A stretch of 64,000 nucleotides of DNA, from contig NZ_CP093396.1 of assembly GCF_029027405.1 (NCBI RefSeq), positions 930,001 through 994,000 on the forward strand, read 5' to 3'. A program made the position numbers and the translations under genes. The notes under the pieces were generated by a model, which was given only the letters and a program-made list of their open reading frames with translations, made no database searches and was not told the DNA's origin. Within the stretch, counting starts at the first letter, position 1. Each line of letters opens with the position of its first letter. Positions 55,421 to 64,000 of this stretch are shown here, piece after piece. The stretch is from Sulfurimonas sp. (GTDB taxonomy: Bacteria; Campylobacterota; Campylobacteria; Campylobacterales; Sulfurimonadaceae).

Positions 55421-55435
55421 AGTGTGTTCCTTTGA

Positions 55436-55939
55436 CTAAAAAATGTTTAAAAGTAGAGTGCCTTGCCAGATAAGTGAACTGACAATTCCAGCTGCAAAAC
55501 CAGCTATTATATCGTCACCCATTACACCGATGCCACCTTTTGTTTCTCTGTCGATTCTACCGATGATAGAAGGTTTTGAGATATCAAAGTATCTAAATAG
55601 TGCAAAAGAAAGTATAGACTGAATTAAGAAACCATTTTCAAGTGAACTGACTTCACCCATACTTACACTTAAGGCAGGTGCAACACTAAGAGCGAACCAC
55701 ATTCCTGCTAACTCATCTATAACAATGCGTTTGTCATCATGGATGCCAGAAAGCTCCTCGTATTTATTTATAGATTTTACAGCAACAATACTAAGTAGAG
55801 TAGTTGCTAAAAAAAGTGTTTGTGAATCAAAATAGATGAGTATTAGCATACCAAGAGGCAATGAAACAAGTGTTCCAACTGTCCCCGGAGCTTTTGGAAA
55901 TAATCCGCTATATCCAAGTGTTATAAAAAACCAATTCAT
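55436..55939 (-). CDS. pgpA: Phosphatidylglycerophosphatase A
   Basis: Membrane enzyme that removes phosphate from phosphatidylglycerophosphate to make phosphatidylglycerol. The 167 residues show the PgpA motifs: GLFPKAPGTVGTLVSLPLG near the start, KRIVIDELAGMW in the middle and GGIGVMGDDIIAGFAAG near the end, with four hydrophobic helices. It follows the sat-like gene by eight bases; in C. jejuni, as I recall, the same order occurs (Cj1609-Cj1610). Confidence 0.92.
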   Translation of the reverse strand: MNWFFITLGYSGLFPKAPGTVGTLVSLPLGMLILIYFDSQTLFLATTLLSIVAVKSINKYEELSGIHDDKRIVIDELAGMWFALSVAPALSVSMGEVSSLENGFLIQSILSFALFRYFDISKPSIIGRIDRETKGGIGVMGDDIIAGFAAGIVSSLIWQGTLLLNIF

Positions 55940-55947
55940 TTATTTGC

Positions 55948-57138
55948 CTAAGTAAGAGATGTTGTCTGATAAAGTTTCATAAGTTCAAGATAAAAATCTG
56001 CTTCAGTATGCTCTTTTAAAAGCCCTTCAACAGGTAAAATATCATAGTATAATTTTTCAAGATTTTTAAATCTATTTGGAAATATATGAGCCAATATGCG
56101 TGCTGAAATTTCTTTTCGCATAAGCATAGTAGGCGGTAAAATACCTAACTCTAAAAGCTCTAAGATTGAGTCAGCATGATAAGATATTTGATGATGTTGA
56201 CCATGTGGACAAATATTTTTACTTACAAGAGTTGTACACTTGTCACAATAAACATATTCACTTGCTATACTTATCTCAATGTCTATGCCTACTACTCTGT
56301 CTATGATAGATTTATTTGAATTACAATCATAAAACATACCAAGTCCTGCGTGATTTATTCCTATGGTCAGTCTATCACAACCATAATTTTTGGCAACTAT
56401 TGCATCTATGATGATTTCATTATAACCTGCAAAAATATAACTATTTTCCAGTGGAACAACTATAACATGATTTTTAGTCAAAAAATTACTTATAAAATAA
56501 TCTAAAGATTCTTTTCGTATTTTATAAGATAAGTTAGATTCTGTGTATGAGCGTAATAAAAATATAACTAGAAGGTCAGTATTTTCAAGTGCCTGTCTGA
56601 TTAGTCTTTCATGAGCACGGTGAAGAGGATTTGCTGCCATAACAATTGCGGTTGTGTGTTTAGCATCTATGCGTTGCTGAGCATTTTTTATAACTTCTTT
56701 ATTGTTATTTGATAGTTTGTTTAAAAGCGTATACTCTCCACTAACAGCGAAAGAACCAAGTCTGCTTAGAGTAGCCAAAACACCAGGATGACTTATGTCA
56801 TCTGTACCGTATATTTGTTTTATTCTTTCACTTTTATCTATTTTAAAAACATCTTCAACAATTAAGGTCGCAAATGGTTTTTTGTTAAAAAGTATTGTAA
56901 GCTCATCTCCAGTATTTAAAGATTTTAGGACTTGTTCATTTGTCTTTCCAGATGGAGCAAGAATGAAAGGAAATGGAAAAGTTTTTCCATTGATTAGACC
57001 AGTTTTTAAAACTTTTTGACTTCTTTTTACATTCATTAATGATGTGACAGGAGAAAGTACCCCATCATCCAAAAGCTCTAATGCAGATGCCGCTTCACTA
57101 TCTATTAGAAGAGTTTTATTTTTTCTTAATGAGATCAT
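55948..57138 (-). CDS. ATP-sulfurylase-like protein with altered active site
   Basis: A 396-residue protein of the sulfate adenylyltransferase (Sat) family: PUA-like N-terminal domain (about 1-160), then catalytic-type domain with NPLHRAHERL, a CDKCTTLVSKNICPHGQHH segment (CxxC-n-CPHG as in Sat) and the closing LPPTMLMRKEISARIL. The usual QTRNPPHRAHE motif is VMAANPLHRAHE and GRDHAG is GINHAG, so residues that contact ATP and sulfate are lost. It may have a changed substrate or be regulatory. It overlaps the regulator gene by 23 bases. Confidence 0.78.
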   Translation of the reverse strand: MISLRKNKTLLIDSEAASALELLDDGVLSPVTSLMNVKRSQKVLKTGLINGKTFPFPFILAPSGKTNEQVLKSLNTGDELTILFNKKPFATLIVEDVFKIDKSERIKQIYGTDDISHPGVLATLSRLGSFAVSGEYTLLNKLSNNNKEVIKNAQQRIDAKHTTAIVMAANPLHRAHERLIRQALENTDLLVIFLLRSYTESNLSYKIRKESLDYFISNFLTKNHVIVVPLENSYIFAGYNEIIIDAIVAKNYGCDRLTIGINHAGLGMFYDCNSNKSIIDRVVGIDIEISIASEYVYCDKCTTLVSKNICPHGQHHQISYHADSILELLELGILPPTMLMRKEISARILAHIFPNRFKNLEKLYYDILPVEGLLKEHTEADFYLELMKLYQTTSLT

Positions 57139-58015
57139 ATTTTTTTCGTTTTTCCCATAGACTTTTTCTGCTTATTCCTAATCTTTTTGATAGCTCAATA
57201 TCTGGAAATTTGTATTGATAGTTTAAAACTATATATTTAACATAATCTTCAATCGAGAGAATATCTCCTTGATCAAAAATATTATTTTCACTTTTGATTA
57301 CTAAAACTTTATATTCTACATTTTCTATCTTATCTATACTTGAGACTATAACTTTTTTATTTGCAATAAGTGAACAAAAGTTTTTTCTTTCACCTTTTTT
57401 AAGTGTTTGATAATCAGTTACATAGATAATTGCATCTTGGTTCAATGATTCTAACTCACTTAAAGCTTTTTGGTCACTTAAAGTTATAAAGTGTATTGGT
57501 AAATCTTTTTCATAGGCATGTTCAAACGCAAATGCATCTGAGTGTTTTTGAAACGATGATGATATAAATATAGGAAGTTCTATTGTGCTGTGGTCATATT
57601 TATTTGTTACAGATGAAAAAGAGTGAGTTAAATATTTTTTATAAGCTGCATCTCTTTTTTTAAGTTTTTCATAATCTTGATAATGGTTTATCTTTCTTAT
57701 AAGTTCTTCAATCATAAAAGGCTTCAAAATATAGTCTTTTGCACCAGTAGTAAGTGGTTTTGAAACTGTATCATTAGAAATATATGAAACCATTAAAATA
57801 ATAATGGACTTTTTAAATGTTTCTATAACAGGGTTAAAATCTTGTCCATTAATATTTGTAGAAAGTAAAACTACATCATAATTATTATTTTTAATAGCAT
57901 CTCTTGTTGAAGTACACATATCACAAATATGCCCTAGTTCACCCAGTTTAGTAGCTATGCTTTGTGCTAAATAAACCTCATTTTCTATAATTAGTATTTT
58001 CAAATTTTTGTCCAA
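57116..58015 (-). CDS. Pseudo-receiver/Fis-type response-regulator-like protein
   Basis: A 299-residue protein. The N-terminal domain (about 1-115) has a receiver fold, but the phosphorylated aspartate position reads VVLLSTNING (Ser for Asp); the late lysine (ILKPF) remains. The middle (about 140-255) looks like a shrunken NtrC-type ATPase region without Walker A. The C-terminal ELSKRLGISRKSLWEKRKKY is a Fis-type DNA-binding helix-turn-helix. Apparent homologue of Cj1608. Overlaps ispDF by 16 bases and sat by 23. Probably responds to protein contacts rather than phosphorylation. Confidence 0.78.
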   Translation of the reverse strand: MDKNLKILIIENEVYLAQSIATKLGELGHICDMCTSTRDAIKNNNYDVVLLSTNINGQDFNPVIETFKKSIIILMVSYISNDTVSKPLTTGAKDYILKPFMIEELIRKINHYQDYEKLKKRDAAYKKYLTHSFSSVTNKYDHSTIELPIFISSSFQKHSDAFAFEHAYEKDLPIHFITLSDQKALSELESLNQDAIIYVTDYQTLKKGERKNFCSLIANKKVIVSSIDKIENVEYKVLVIKSENNIFDQGDILSIEDYVKYIVLNYQYKFPDIELSKRLGISRKSLWEKRKKYDLIKKK

Positions 58016-59121
58016 TCAAAATATTTTAAATTTGCATTTGCAATAACTCCAACACCTTCACTTCGACCAATAAAGCCAAGCTTTTCAGTTGTTGTCGCTT
58101 TTATATTTACACGAGAACTGTCACAACCAAGTATCTTGGCAATAGTTTTTCTCATTTGTAGTTTGTACTTACCAACTTTTGGTGTTTGTGCCGCTATAGT
58201 TATATCTACATTTACTATAACAAATCCAAAATCATAAACTTTTTTAACAACTTTTTGGAGTAGAATTTTGGAGTCAATATCTTTAAACTCATCACTACTG
58301 TCTGGAAACATCATTCCAATATCGCCCATACCAGCCGCACCTAAAAGTGCGTCAATAAGAGCATGAATAGCCACATCACCATCGCTGTGAGCCTTAAACC
58401 CAAAGTCTGAGTCGATTTTAACACCACAAAGGTACATATCTGTCGTTTCATCAAAAGCATGAACATCAAAACCTGTACCACTTAAGATATCATTTGAAGG
58501 TTTATCTAAACATGAGAGCAAATTTAAATCTTTCACAAAAGTTATTTTATTTGCTTTACTCTCACCTAAGATAAATTCTCTTGAACCACCATATGCGACT
58601 ATTGCAGTGCTTTCATCTGTAAACTCTTCTTCAGTATTTAAAGAAGCCTTTAAAATAGAGGTACGAGATAGTTGAGGTGTTTGAATCCTCTTTACCTTCT
58701 CTCTATCAATAGTTTTATTTTCATAAACTATGGTATCGCTAACTTTTAAGTATGGGACTATGCAGTCAGCCTTACCTTTTTTAGAGAGAATATTTTTTAA
58801 AAACTCCTCATTAATACAAGCTCTAGCGATATCACTAACTAAAACAAAATCACTCTGAACTTCTATTAAAGCATTTTTTAAAGATTTTTGTCTGCTTGAT
58901 GAACCTTGCACAAATGTGAAAGAATCATAATTTTTCATAAATTCTATATCTTCTTTAGCAGAAGTTATAATTATTTTATCAAAAAGTTTAGTTTCTACAC
59001 ACTTTTGTGCAACTTCTTGCCATAAAGGTTTATGCCCTATTCGAAGCCATTGTTTCTTAGAAGTGCAGTCAAAACGACTCGAACTACCAGCTGCTAATAA
59101 AATAAGTGTTAAATCACTCAA
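58000..59121 (-). CDS. ispDF: Bifunctional IspD/IspF enzyme of isoprenoid synthesis
   Basis: Carries out two steps of the methylerythritol phosphate pathway: CTP-dependent cytidylyl transfer (IspD, about residues 1-205, motifs LLAAGSSSRF and VLVSDIARACI) and cyclodiphosphate formation (IspF, about 214-373, motifs GTGFDVHAFDE, HSDGDVAIHALIDALLGAAG and KATTTEKLGFIGR). The fused form is typical of Campylobacterota. A hairpin at 59139-59163 lies shortly before the start codon. Confidence 0.95.
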   Translation of the reverse strand: MSDLTLILLAAGSSSRFDCTSKKQWLRIGHKPLWQEVAQKCVETKLFDKIIITSAKEDIEFMKNYDSFTFVQGSSSRQKSLKNALIEVQSDFVLVSDIARACINEEFLKNILSKKGKADCIVPYLKVSDTIVYENKTIDREKVKRIQTPQLSRTSILKASLNTEEEFTDESTAIVAYGGSREFILGESKANKITFVKDLNLLSCLDKPSNDILSGTGFDVHAFDETTDMYLCGVKIDSDFGFKAHSDGDVAIHALIDALLGAAGMGDIGMMFPDSSDEFKDIDSKILLQKVVKKVYDFGFVIVNVDITIAAQTPKVGKYKLQMRKTIAKILGCDSSRVNIKATTTEKLGFIGRSEGVGVIANANLKYFDWTKI

Positions 59122-59138
59122 GCATATACCTCTTTAAA

Positions 59139-59163
59139 AAAGTGTTACGAAAGTATACACTTT
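59139..59163 (-). promoter_or_regulatory. Leader hairpin before ispDF
   Basis: AAAGTGT and ACACTTT form a seven-pair stem with an 11-base loop; on the minus strand it is followed by several T residues, resembling a weak terminator or attenuator 18 bases before the ispDF ATG. The same region, 59122-59288, also has to hold the thiC promoter. No TPP riboswitch was found here. Confidence 0.3.
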
Positions 59164-59267
59164 GTAAGCTTTTTTTTATCTTGTTAGTAAAAAATAAAAC
59201 ACTACTCTAAGACCTTAATGCTACTTTAACTTTATTTGATTATATTTCCACTATACAATTTATATAG

Positions 59268-60668
<1,401 letters not shown>

Positions 60669-60686
60669 TAAGTTTAATTTAAATCA

Positions 60687-60701
60687 GACAATAATTGTCT
60701 T
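60687..60701 (+). terminator. Small hairpin after thiC
   Basis: AGACAA and TTGTCT form a six-pair stem with a three-base loop 19 bases after the thiC stop, followed by TATTTAT. It could be a weak terminator or a regulatory site for mrp (start 60747). No strong T-run. Confidence 0.35.
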
Positions 60702-60746
60702 ATTTATGATAAGATACAAAAATAAATAATAATAAGGAAGATATTA

Positions 60747-61856
60747 ATGACTAATGAAATAGTAAATTTAGCTTTATCAAAAGTTATGTATCCTGGTTTT
60801 ACTAAGGATATTGTAACTTTTGGTTTTGTAAATAGTATAAAGATAGATGGTAATAATGTAAGTTTTAATGTAGCAATCACATCAAGTGCTCCAGAAGTTG
60901 CACAACAAATAGTTGATGAATCTACAAAAGAACTTAAAGCAGTAGGTGCTTCAAATGTCACCTGTAATATAAATGCTCCTAAAATGCCAGATGCTGCCCC
61001 AGCACCAAAGAGTAAAAATATTGCTCCGCAAGTTAAAAACTTTTTAATGGTAAGTTCTGGTAAAGGTGGAGTTGGTAAATCTACAACTTCTGTAAATATT
61101 GCAATAGCTCTTGCAGCTCAGGGTAAAAAAGTCGGTCTTTTAGATGCTGATATCTATGGTCCAAATATCCCTCGTATGATGGGTTTAGAAGGTATCCGTC
61201 CTGAAGTAAATGGAAACAAAGTTCTTCCTCTTAAAGCTTATGGTATTGAAGTTATGTCTATGGGTTCACTTATGGAAGAAGGTCAGTCACTTATGTGGCG
61301 TGGTGCTATGATTATGAAAGCAATCGAGCAATTCTTGCGAGATATTCTTTGGAGTGAGTTAGATGTATTAGTTATAGATATGCCTCCCGGAACAGGTGAT
61401 GCACAACTTACTTTAGCGCAAAGCGTTCCTGTAACTGCTGGTTTAACCGTAACAACTCCTCAAGCTGTTGCTATTGATGATTCTCGCCGTTCATTAGATA
61501 TGTTTAAAAAGTTAAATATTCCAATAGCTGGAATAATTGAAAATATGAGCGGTTTTATTGCTCCAGATACTGGTGTTGAGTATGATATCTTTGGTAAAGG
61601 AACTTCAGGTCCAATGGCTGCTGAGTTTGACACAGAGATAATTGCAGAGATTCCAATAGAGCCTTCTATTCGTGAGGGTGGTGATACAGGTAAGCCTATC
61701 ATTTTTGTTTCTCCATCAAGTGAGACTTCAAAAAGATATGCAAAGGCTGCTGAATCTATTTGGGCAACTATTGAAGCTGTAAATGCTGATGGTGGTGCTA
61801 CAAATGAAAGTGTTCAACCAACTACACCTCCAGGTGTAAGTGCTTGTAGCGTATAA
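60747..61856 (+). CDS. mrp: Mrp/NBP35-type iron-sulfur cluster carrier ATPase
   Basis: P-loop ATPase that binds and delivers [4Fe-4S] clusters. The 369-residue protein has an N-terminal MIP18-like (DUF59) domain (about 1-90), the deviant Walker A SSGKGGVGKSTTS, DADIYGPNIPRMMG, DMPPGTGDAQLTLAQS, and a C-terminus with GVSACSV. In the usual Mrp, two CxxC cysteines bind the cluster in the central region; here the usual CPHC position reads GFIAPDTG, so the canonical CxxC is not seen. It stands alone. Confidence 0.92.
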   Translation: MTNEIVNLALSKVMYPGFTKDIVTFGFVNSIKIDGNNVSFNVAITSSAPEVAQQIVDESTKELKAVGASNVTCNINAPKMPDAAPAPKSKNIAPQVKNFLMVSSGKGGVGKSTTSVNIAIALAAQGKKVGLLDADIYGPNIPRMMGLEGIRPEVNGNKVLPLKAYGIEVMSMGSLMEEGQSLMWRGAMIMKAIEQFLRDILWSELDVLVIDMPPGTGDAQLTLAQSVPVTAGLTVTTPQAVAIDDSRRSLDMFKKLNIPIAGIIENMSGFIAPDTGVEYDIFGKGTSGPMAAEFDTEIIAEIPIEPSIREGGDTGKPIIFVSPSSETSKRYAKAAESIWATIEAVNADGGATNESVQPTTPPGVSACSV

Positions 61857-61871
61857 ATTTTATTTAAAAAA

Positions 61872-61904
61872 GGAATCCTGATTTTTTATGTAATCAGGGT
61901 TTCC
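61872..61904. terminator. Bidirectional terminator between mrp and diguanylate cyclase
   Basis: CCTGATT (61877-61883) pairs with AATCAGG (61892-61898), and the outer GGAA and TTCC extend the stem after a small mismatch. It lies exactly between the convergent stops at 61856 and 61906 and has AT-rich flanks on both sides. Confidence 0.65.
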
Positions 61905-61905
61905 A

Positions 61906-63756
61906 TTATCTAATATCTGCACCTTCAGACATTTCTTTTTCATACTTAACTATTTTATTCCTACCAGTTGTTTTTGCAATATAAAGAGCAGTGTCAGCTA
62001 ACTTTATACACTTCCAAATAGTATCTGCATCTTCACTAAACATTGAAATACCAATGCTCAGAGTTTTTTGAATTGTTTTTCCAGGAGCAACATCAAAAAT
62101 CAAGTTACCAAAAGCACTATGAATTTTTTTAGCAACTCCTAAAGTTCCTTCTACTGTTGCATTATCTAAGATAACTACAAATTCTTCCCCACCATAGCGT
62201 ATAGCTAGGTCTGATTCACGAATATTATTTTTAAGAACTTTAGCAATTTCTACAATTACCATATCACCTATATCATGTCCATAAGTGTCATTTATTCTTT
62301 TAAAGAAGTCTATATCCAACATCATTATTGAGTAAATTTCTTTTTTTCTGCCTACTTGACTCATAATTCGTTCTATTATTTCTTCCAAGAATCTTCTATT
62401 ATTAAGACCAGTCATGGGGTCTCTACGAGAAGTATCTTTCAGTTTTTCCATCAAGATATGGCTACTTATAACAGGTTTTGCCGCTTCAAGATAATGTTTA
62501 ATTCTTGAGATATAAGTTCGTTTATCATTTATGTCTTCTTTAGAGTTGCCAATTATTGAGATTATTAAAGAAACTTCACTATTTATAGAGAATGCGAAAC
62601 ACAAGTAGTTTTCATCTGTTTTTATACATGACTGGCATAGGTCTTGAAATTCGCTTGAGAGAATAATACTTTTTGTTCTAAAGGCTCTACATAGTAAAGC
62701 ATCATTTTGTATCTCTTTTTTACAAATTAGAACATTATCATTACTAGAATAATTAAGTGTTCTTGTATTTGTGATAGTATTTACTTCATACAATGAAAAG
62801 TTATTTATATTATATTTTAGTTTTAAAATTTGTACTAATCTCATATAAACATCAGATTTTGTTGCATCTAGTTCTATAGTTTTTTTAAATTTATATACAT
62901 CTGAAAGTTCATTTATAACTATTTTAGATTGTTCTAATGGATTGTCACTTGACATATTCATTAGCGGAATAATAGTCCCTAGATTTTCTTTTATATTTCC
63001 AAAAGTTTCTTGCATTTTTGAAAATAGTGTATTCATATGGTTGACAATATCTTTTGCTTCTCCATTTACACTAGTTTCAAATATATGTGTAAAATCTCCA
63101 ACATAAGCTTTTTTAATCCCATTTTGAAGATTTGAAAATAGTTTCATATATGGAGAAATATAATAGTTTAAAAGAAAAAGTACAATTAGTAAAAAAAGTA
63201 TATTTATACCAAGTATTTTTAAGATTGTAAACATACCACTTGTTCTCATATTGCTTATATCAAACTCCATGCTAATAACACCTAGCGTATCCCCGATTTT
63301 CACATTATGGCAACTTAAGCAGTTTGTATCTCCATTGTTTATAGTCGCTTTATATGGTATGGAAACTCTAAGTAATATTTTATTTGCATCTTCAATAATC
63401 TTTTCTACACTATTTCCGGTAGTTAAAACTTCTTGATCTATTGCATCCCTTATTGTCTCATAGTTCATGCCTTTACCATATTGTTTTATAACATTACTAC
63501 TTCTAGCAAGCCACAAAGAACTTACTTCATCACCTGTTGAAATCTGATTTAAAAAGTAGTGTCGGCTATCCATTGTTCCATTGACCATATGAGCAGTCAG
63601 TCCATTTTTTACAATTGTAGCGGCAAGTTTTGATTTTTCTGTTGCACTTTTTATACTAAAATCTCGAAAATTTAAAGAAGTATTTATAATAGTTGCAGTT
63701 GTCAGAGCAAGTAGCATCATGGCAACAATTAGAAGAAGTTTTGACTTTGTTTGCAT
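61906..63756 (-). CDS. Diguanylate cyclase with a CxxCH haem-motif sensor domain
   Basis: Synthesises cyclic di-GMP. The 616-residue protein has two membrane helices (about 7-28 and 176-198) with a periplasmic domain between them carrying CLSCH at 146-150, a c-type haem attachment motif as in Tll0287-like (DUF3365) sensors. A HAMP-like linker, a GAF-like region (about 280-430) and a GGDEF domain follow (YGGEEF active site, RESD inhibition site five residues before). It probably links periplasmic redox state or gas to c-di-GMP. Confidence 0.85.
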   Translation of the reverse strand: MQTKSKLLLIVAMMLLALTTATIINTSLNFRDFSIKSATEKSKLAATIVKNGLTAHMVNGTMDSRHYFLNQISTGDEVSSLWLARSSNVIKQYGKGMNYETIRDAIDQEVLTTGNSVEKIIEDANKILLRVSIPYKATINNGDTNCLSCHNVKIGDTLGVISMEFDISNMRTSGMFTILKILGINILFLLIVLFLLNYYISPYMKLFSNLQNGIKKAYVGDFTHIFETSVNGEAKDIVNHMNTLFSKMQETFGNIKENLGTIIPLMNMSSDNPLEQSKIVINELSDVYKFKKTIELDATKSDVYMRLVQILKLKYNINNFSLYEVNTITNTRTLNYSSNDNVLICKKEIQNDALLCRAFRTKSIILSSEFQDLCQSCIKTDENYLCFAFSINSEVSLIISIIGNSKEDINDKRTYISRIKHYLEAAKPVISSHILMEKLKDTSRRDPMTGLNNRRFLEEIIERIMSQVGRKKEIYSIMMLDIDFFKRINDTYGHDIGDMVIVEIAKVLKNNIRESDLAIRYGGEEFVVILDNATVEGTLGVAKKIHSAFGNLIFDVAPGKTIQKTLSIGISMFSEDADTIWKCIKLADTALYIAKTTGRNKIVKYEKEMSEGADIR

Positions 63757-63850
63757 ATAAATATCACTTATTTTAGATTAATTAATCATAACAAAGAATA
63801 AATAAAGTCTTTATAAAGTCTGTGAAAAGTTTTTGAAAAGTTTTAAAACC

Positions 63851-64000
63851 TTATTCAACAGTAACGCTTTTTGCCAGATTTCGTGGCATATCAACATCAT
63901 TACCAAGTCTAATGGAAATCTCTAAAGATAAAAGCTGAACAACAACCATCATCTCAAAAAACTCTAACATATAGTCTGTACACTTTGAAATAGAAATAAA
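63851..64000 (-). CDS. glmS: Glutamine-fructose-6-phosphate aminotransferase, C-terminal end
   Basis: Only the last 49 codons are in the window, running off the right edge. The translation ends [13 protein letters not shown], the near-invariant C-terminus of GlmS, preceded by the helix [18 protein letters not shown]. Glucosamine-6-phosphate synthesis for cell-wall precursors. The stop is at 63851-63853; the gene continues beyond base 64000. Confidence 0.92.
   Translation of the reverse strand, partial: FISISKCTDYMLEFFEMMVVVQLLSLEISIRLGNDVDMPRNLAKSVTVE

Overview
The window is low-GC DNA from a free-living member of the Campylobacterota, most like Sulfurimonas or its relatives. The evidence is a periplasmic nitrate reductase operon in the order napA-G-H-B-F-L-D, a fused ispDF gene next to a pseudo-receiver regulator, a sat-like gene and pgpA (from memory the same order as in Campylobacter jejuni, with mrp close by), AT-rich codon use, densely packed overlapping genes and many redox and c-di-GMP genes. 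No tRNA, rRNA or CRISPR array was seen.

Layout. (1) 1-3982: an Mla-type phospholipid transporter (mlaE end, mlaF, mlaD, lipoprotein) overlapping an Xaa-Pro aminopeptidase. (2) 3951-13519, minus strand: the nap operon with two unknown genes at its tail, preceded by a nitrate-sensor-like membrane protein and a Crp/Fnr regulator; a perfect TTGAC-N4-GTCAA box lies where a class II activator would bind upstream of napA. (3) 13588-23434: a diguanylate cyclase, SUI1-like factor, DUF5718 protein, ABC-F ATPase, acetyltransferase, YhdH-type reductase, SEC-C protein, pta-ackA and a cold-shock gene with a structured leader. (4) 23947-33797: a VapBC-like module, several unknown genes, an S4-domain protein, a DUF445 protein, an RND transporter, a rhodanese coupled to a 38-residue membrane protein, a flavin oxidoreductase and a CopD-like gene with no normal start codon. 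(5) 33907-41701: a cysteine-less relative of dihydrolipoamide dehydrogenase, gdhA, an MscS channel, and a TorD / ferredoxin / AroE-like / unknown cluster that looks like a molybdoenzyme maturation set without its enzyme.

(6) 41709-55420 is the accessory region. A broken yjbR gene abuts an IS3-family element, then a 31-bp scrap of the downstream adhesin gene, a second IS, a 483-bp near-identical copy of part of the adhesin gene under a new signal peptide, a putative immunity gene, a 2590-residue CdiA-like exoprotein ending in a TNT-like (NAD glycohydrolase type) toxin domain, and its TpsB/CdiB outer-membrane transporter. This reads as a contact-dependent inhibition locus caught in IS-driven rearrangement, with an immunity protein I do not recognise.

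(7) 55436-64000: housekeeping genes again: pgpA, a degenerate ATP-sulfurylase paralogue, a pseudo-receiver/Fis-type regulator, ispDF, thiC, mrp, a haem-motif diguanylate cyclase and the 3' end of glmS.

Functionally the window couples periplasmic nitrate respiration and its likely sensor/regulator, acetate metabolism, envelope lipid transport, two c-di-GMP synthases and an interbacterial competition locus.
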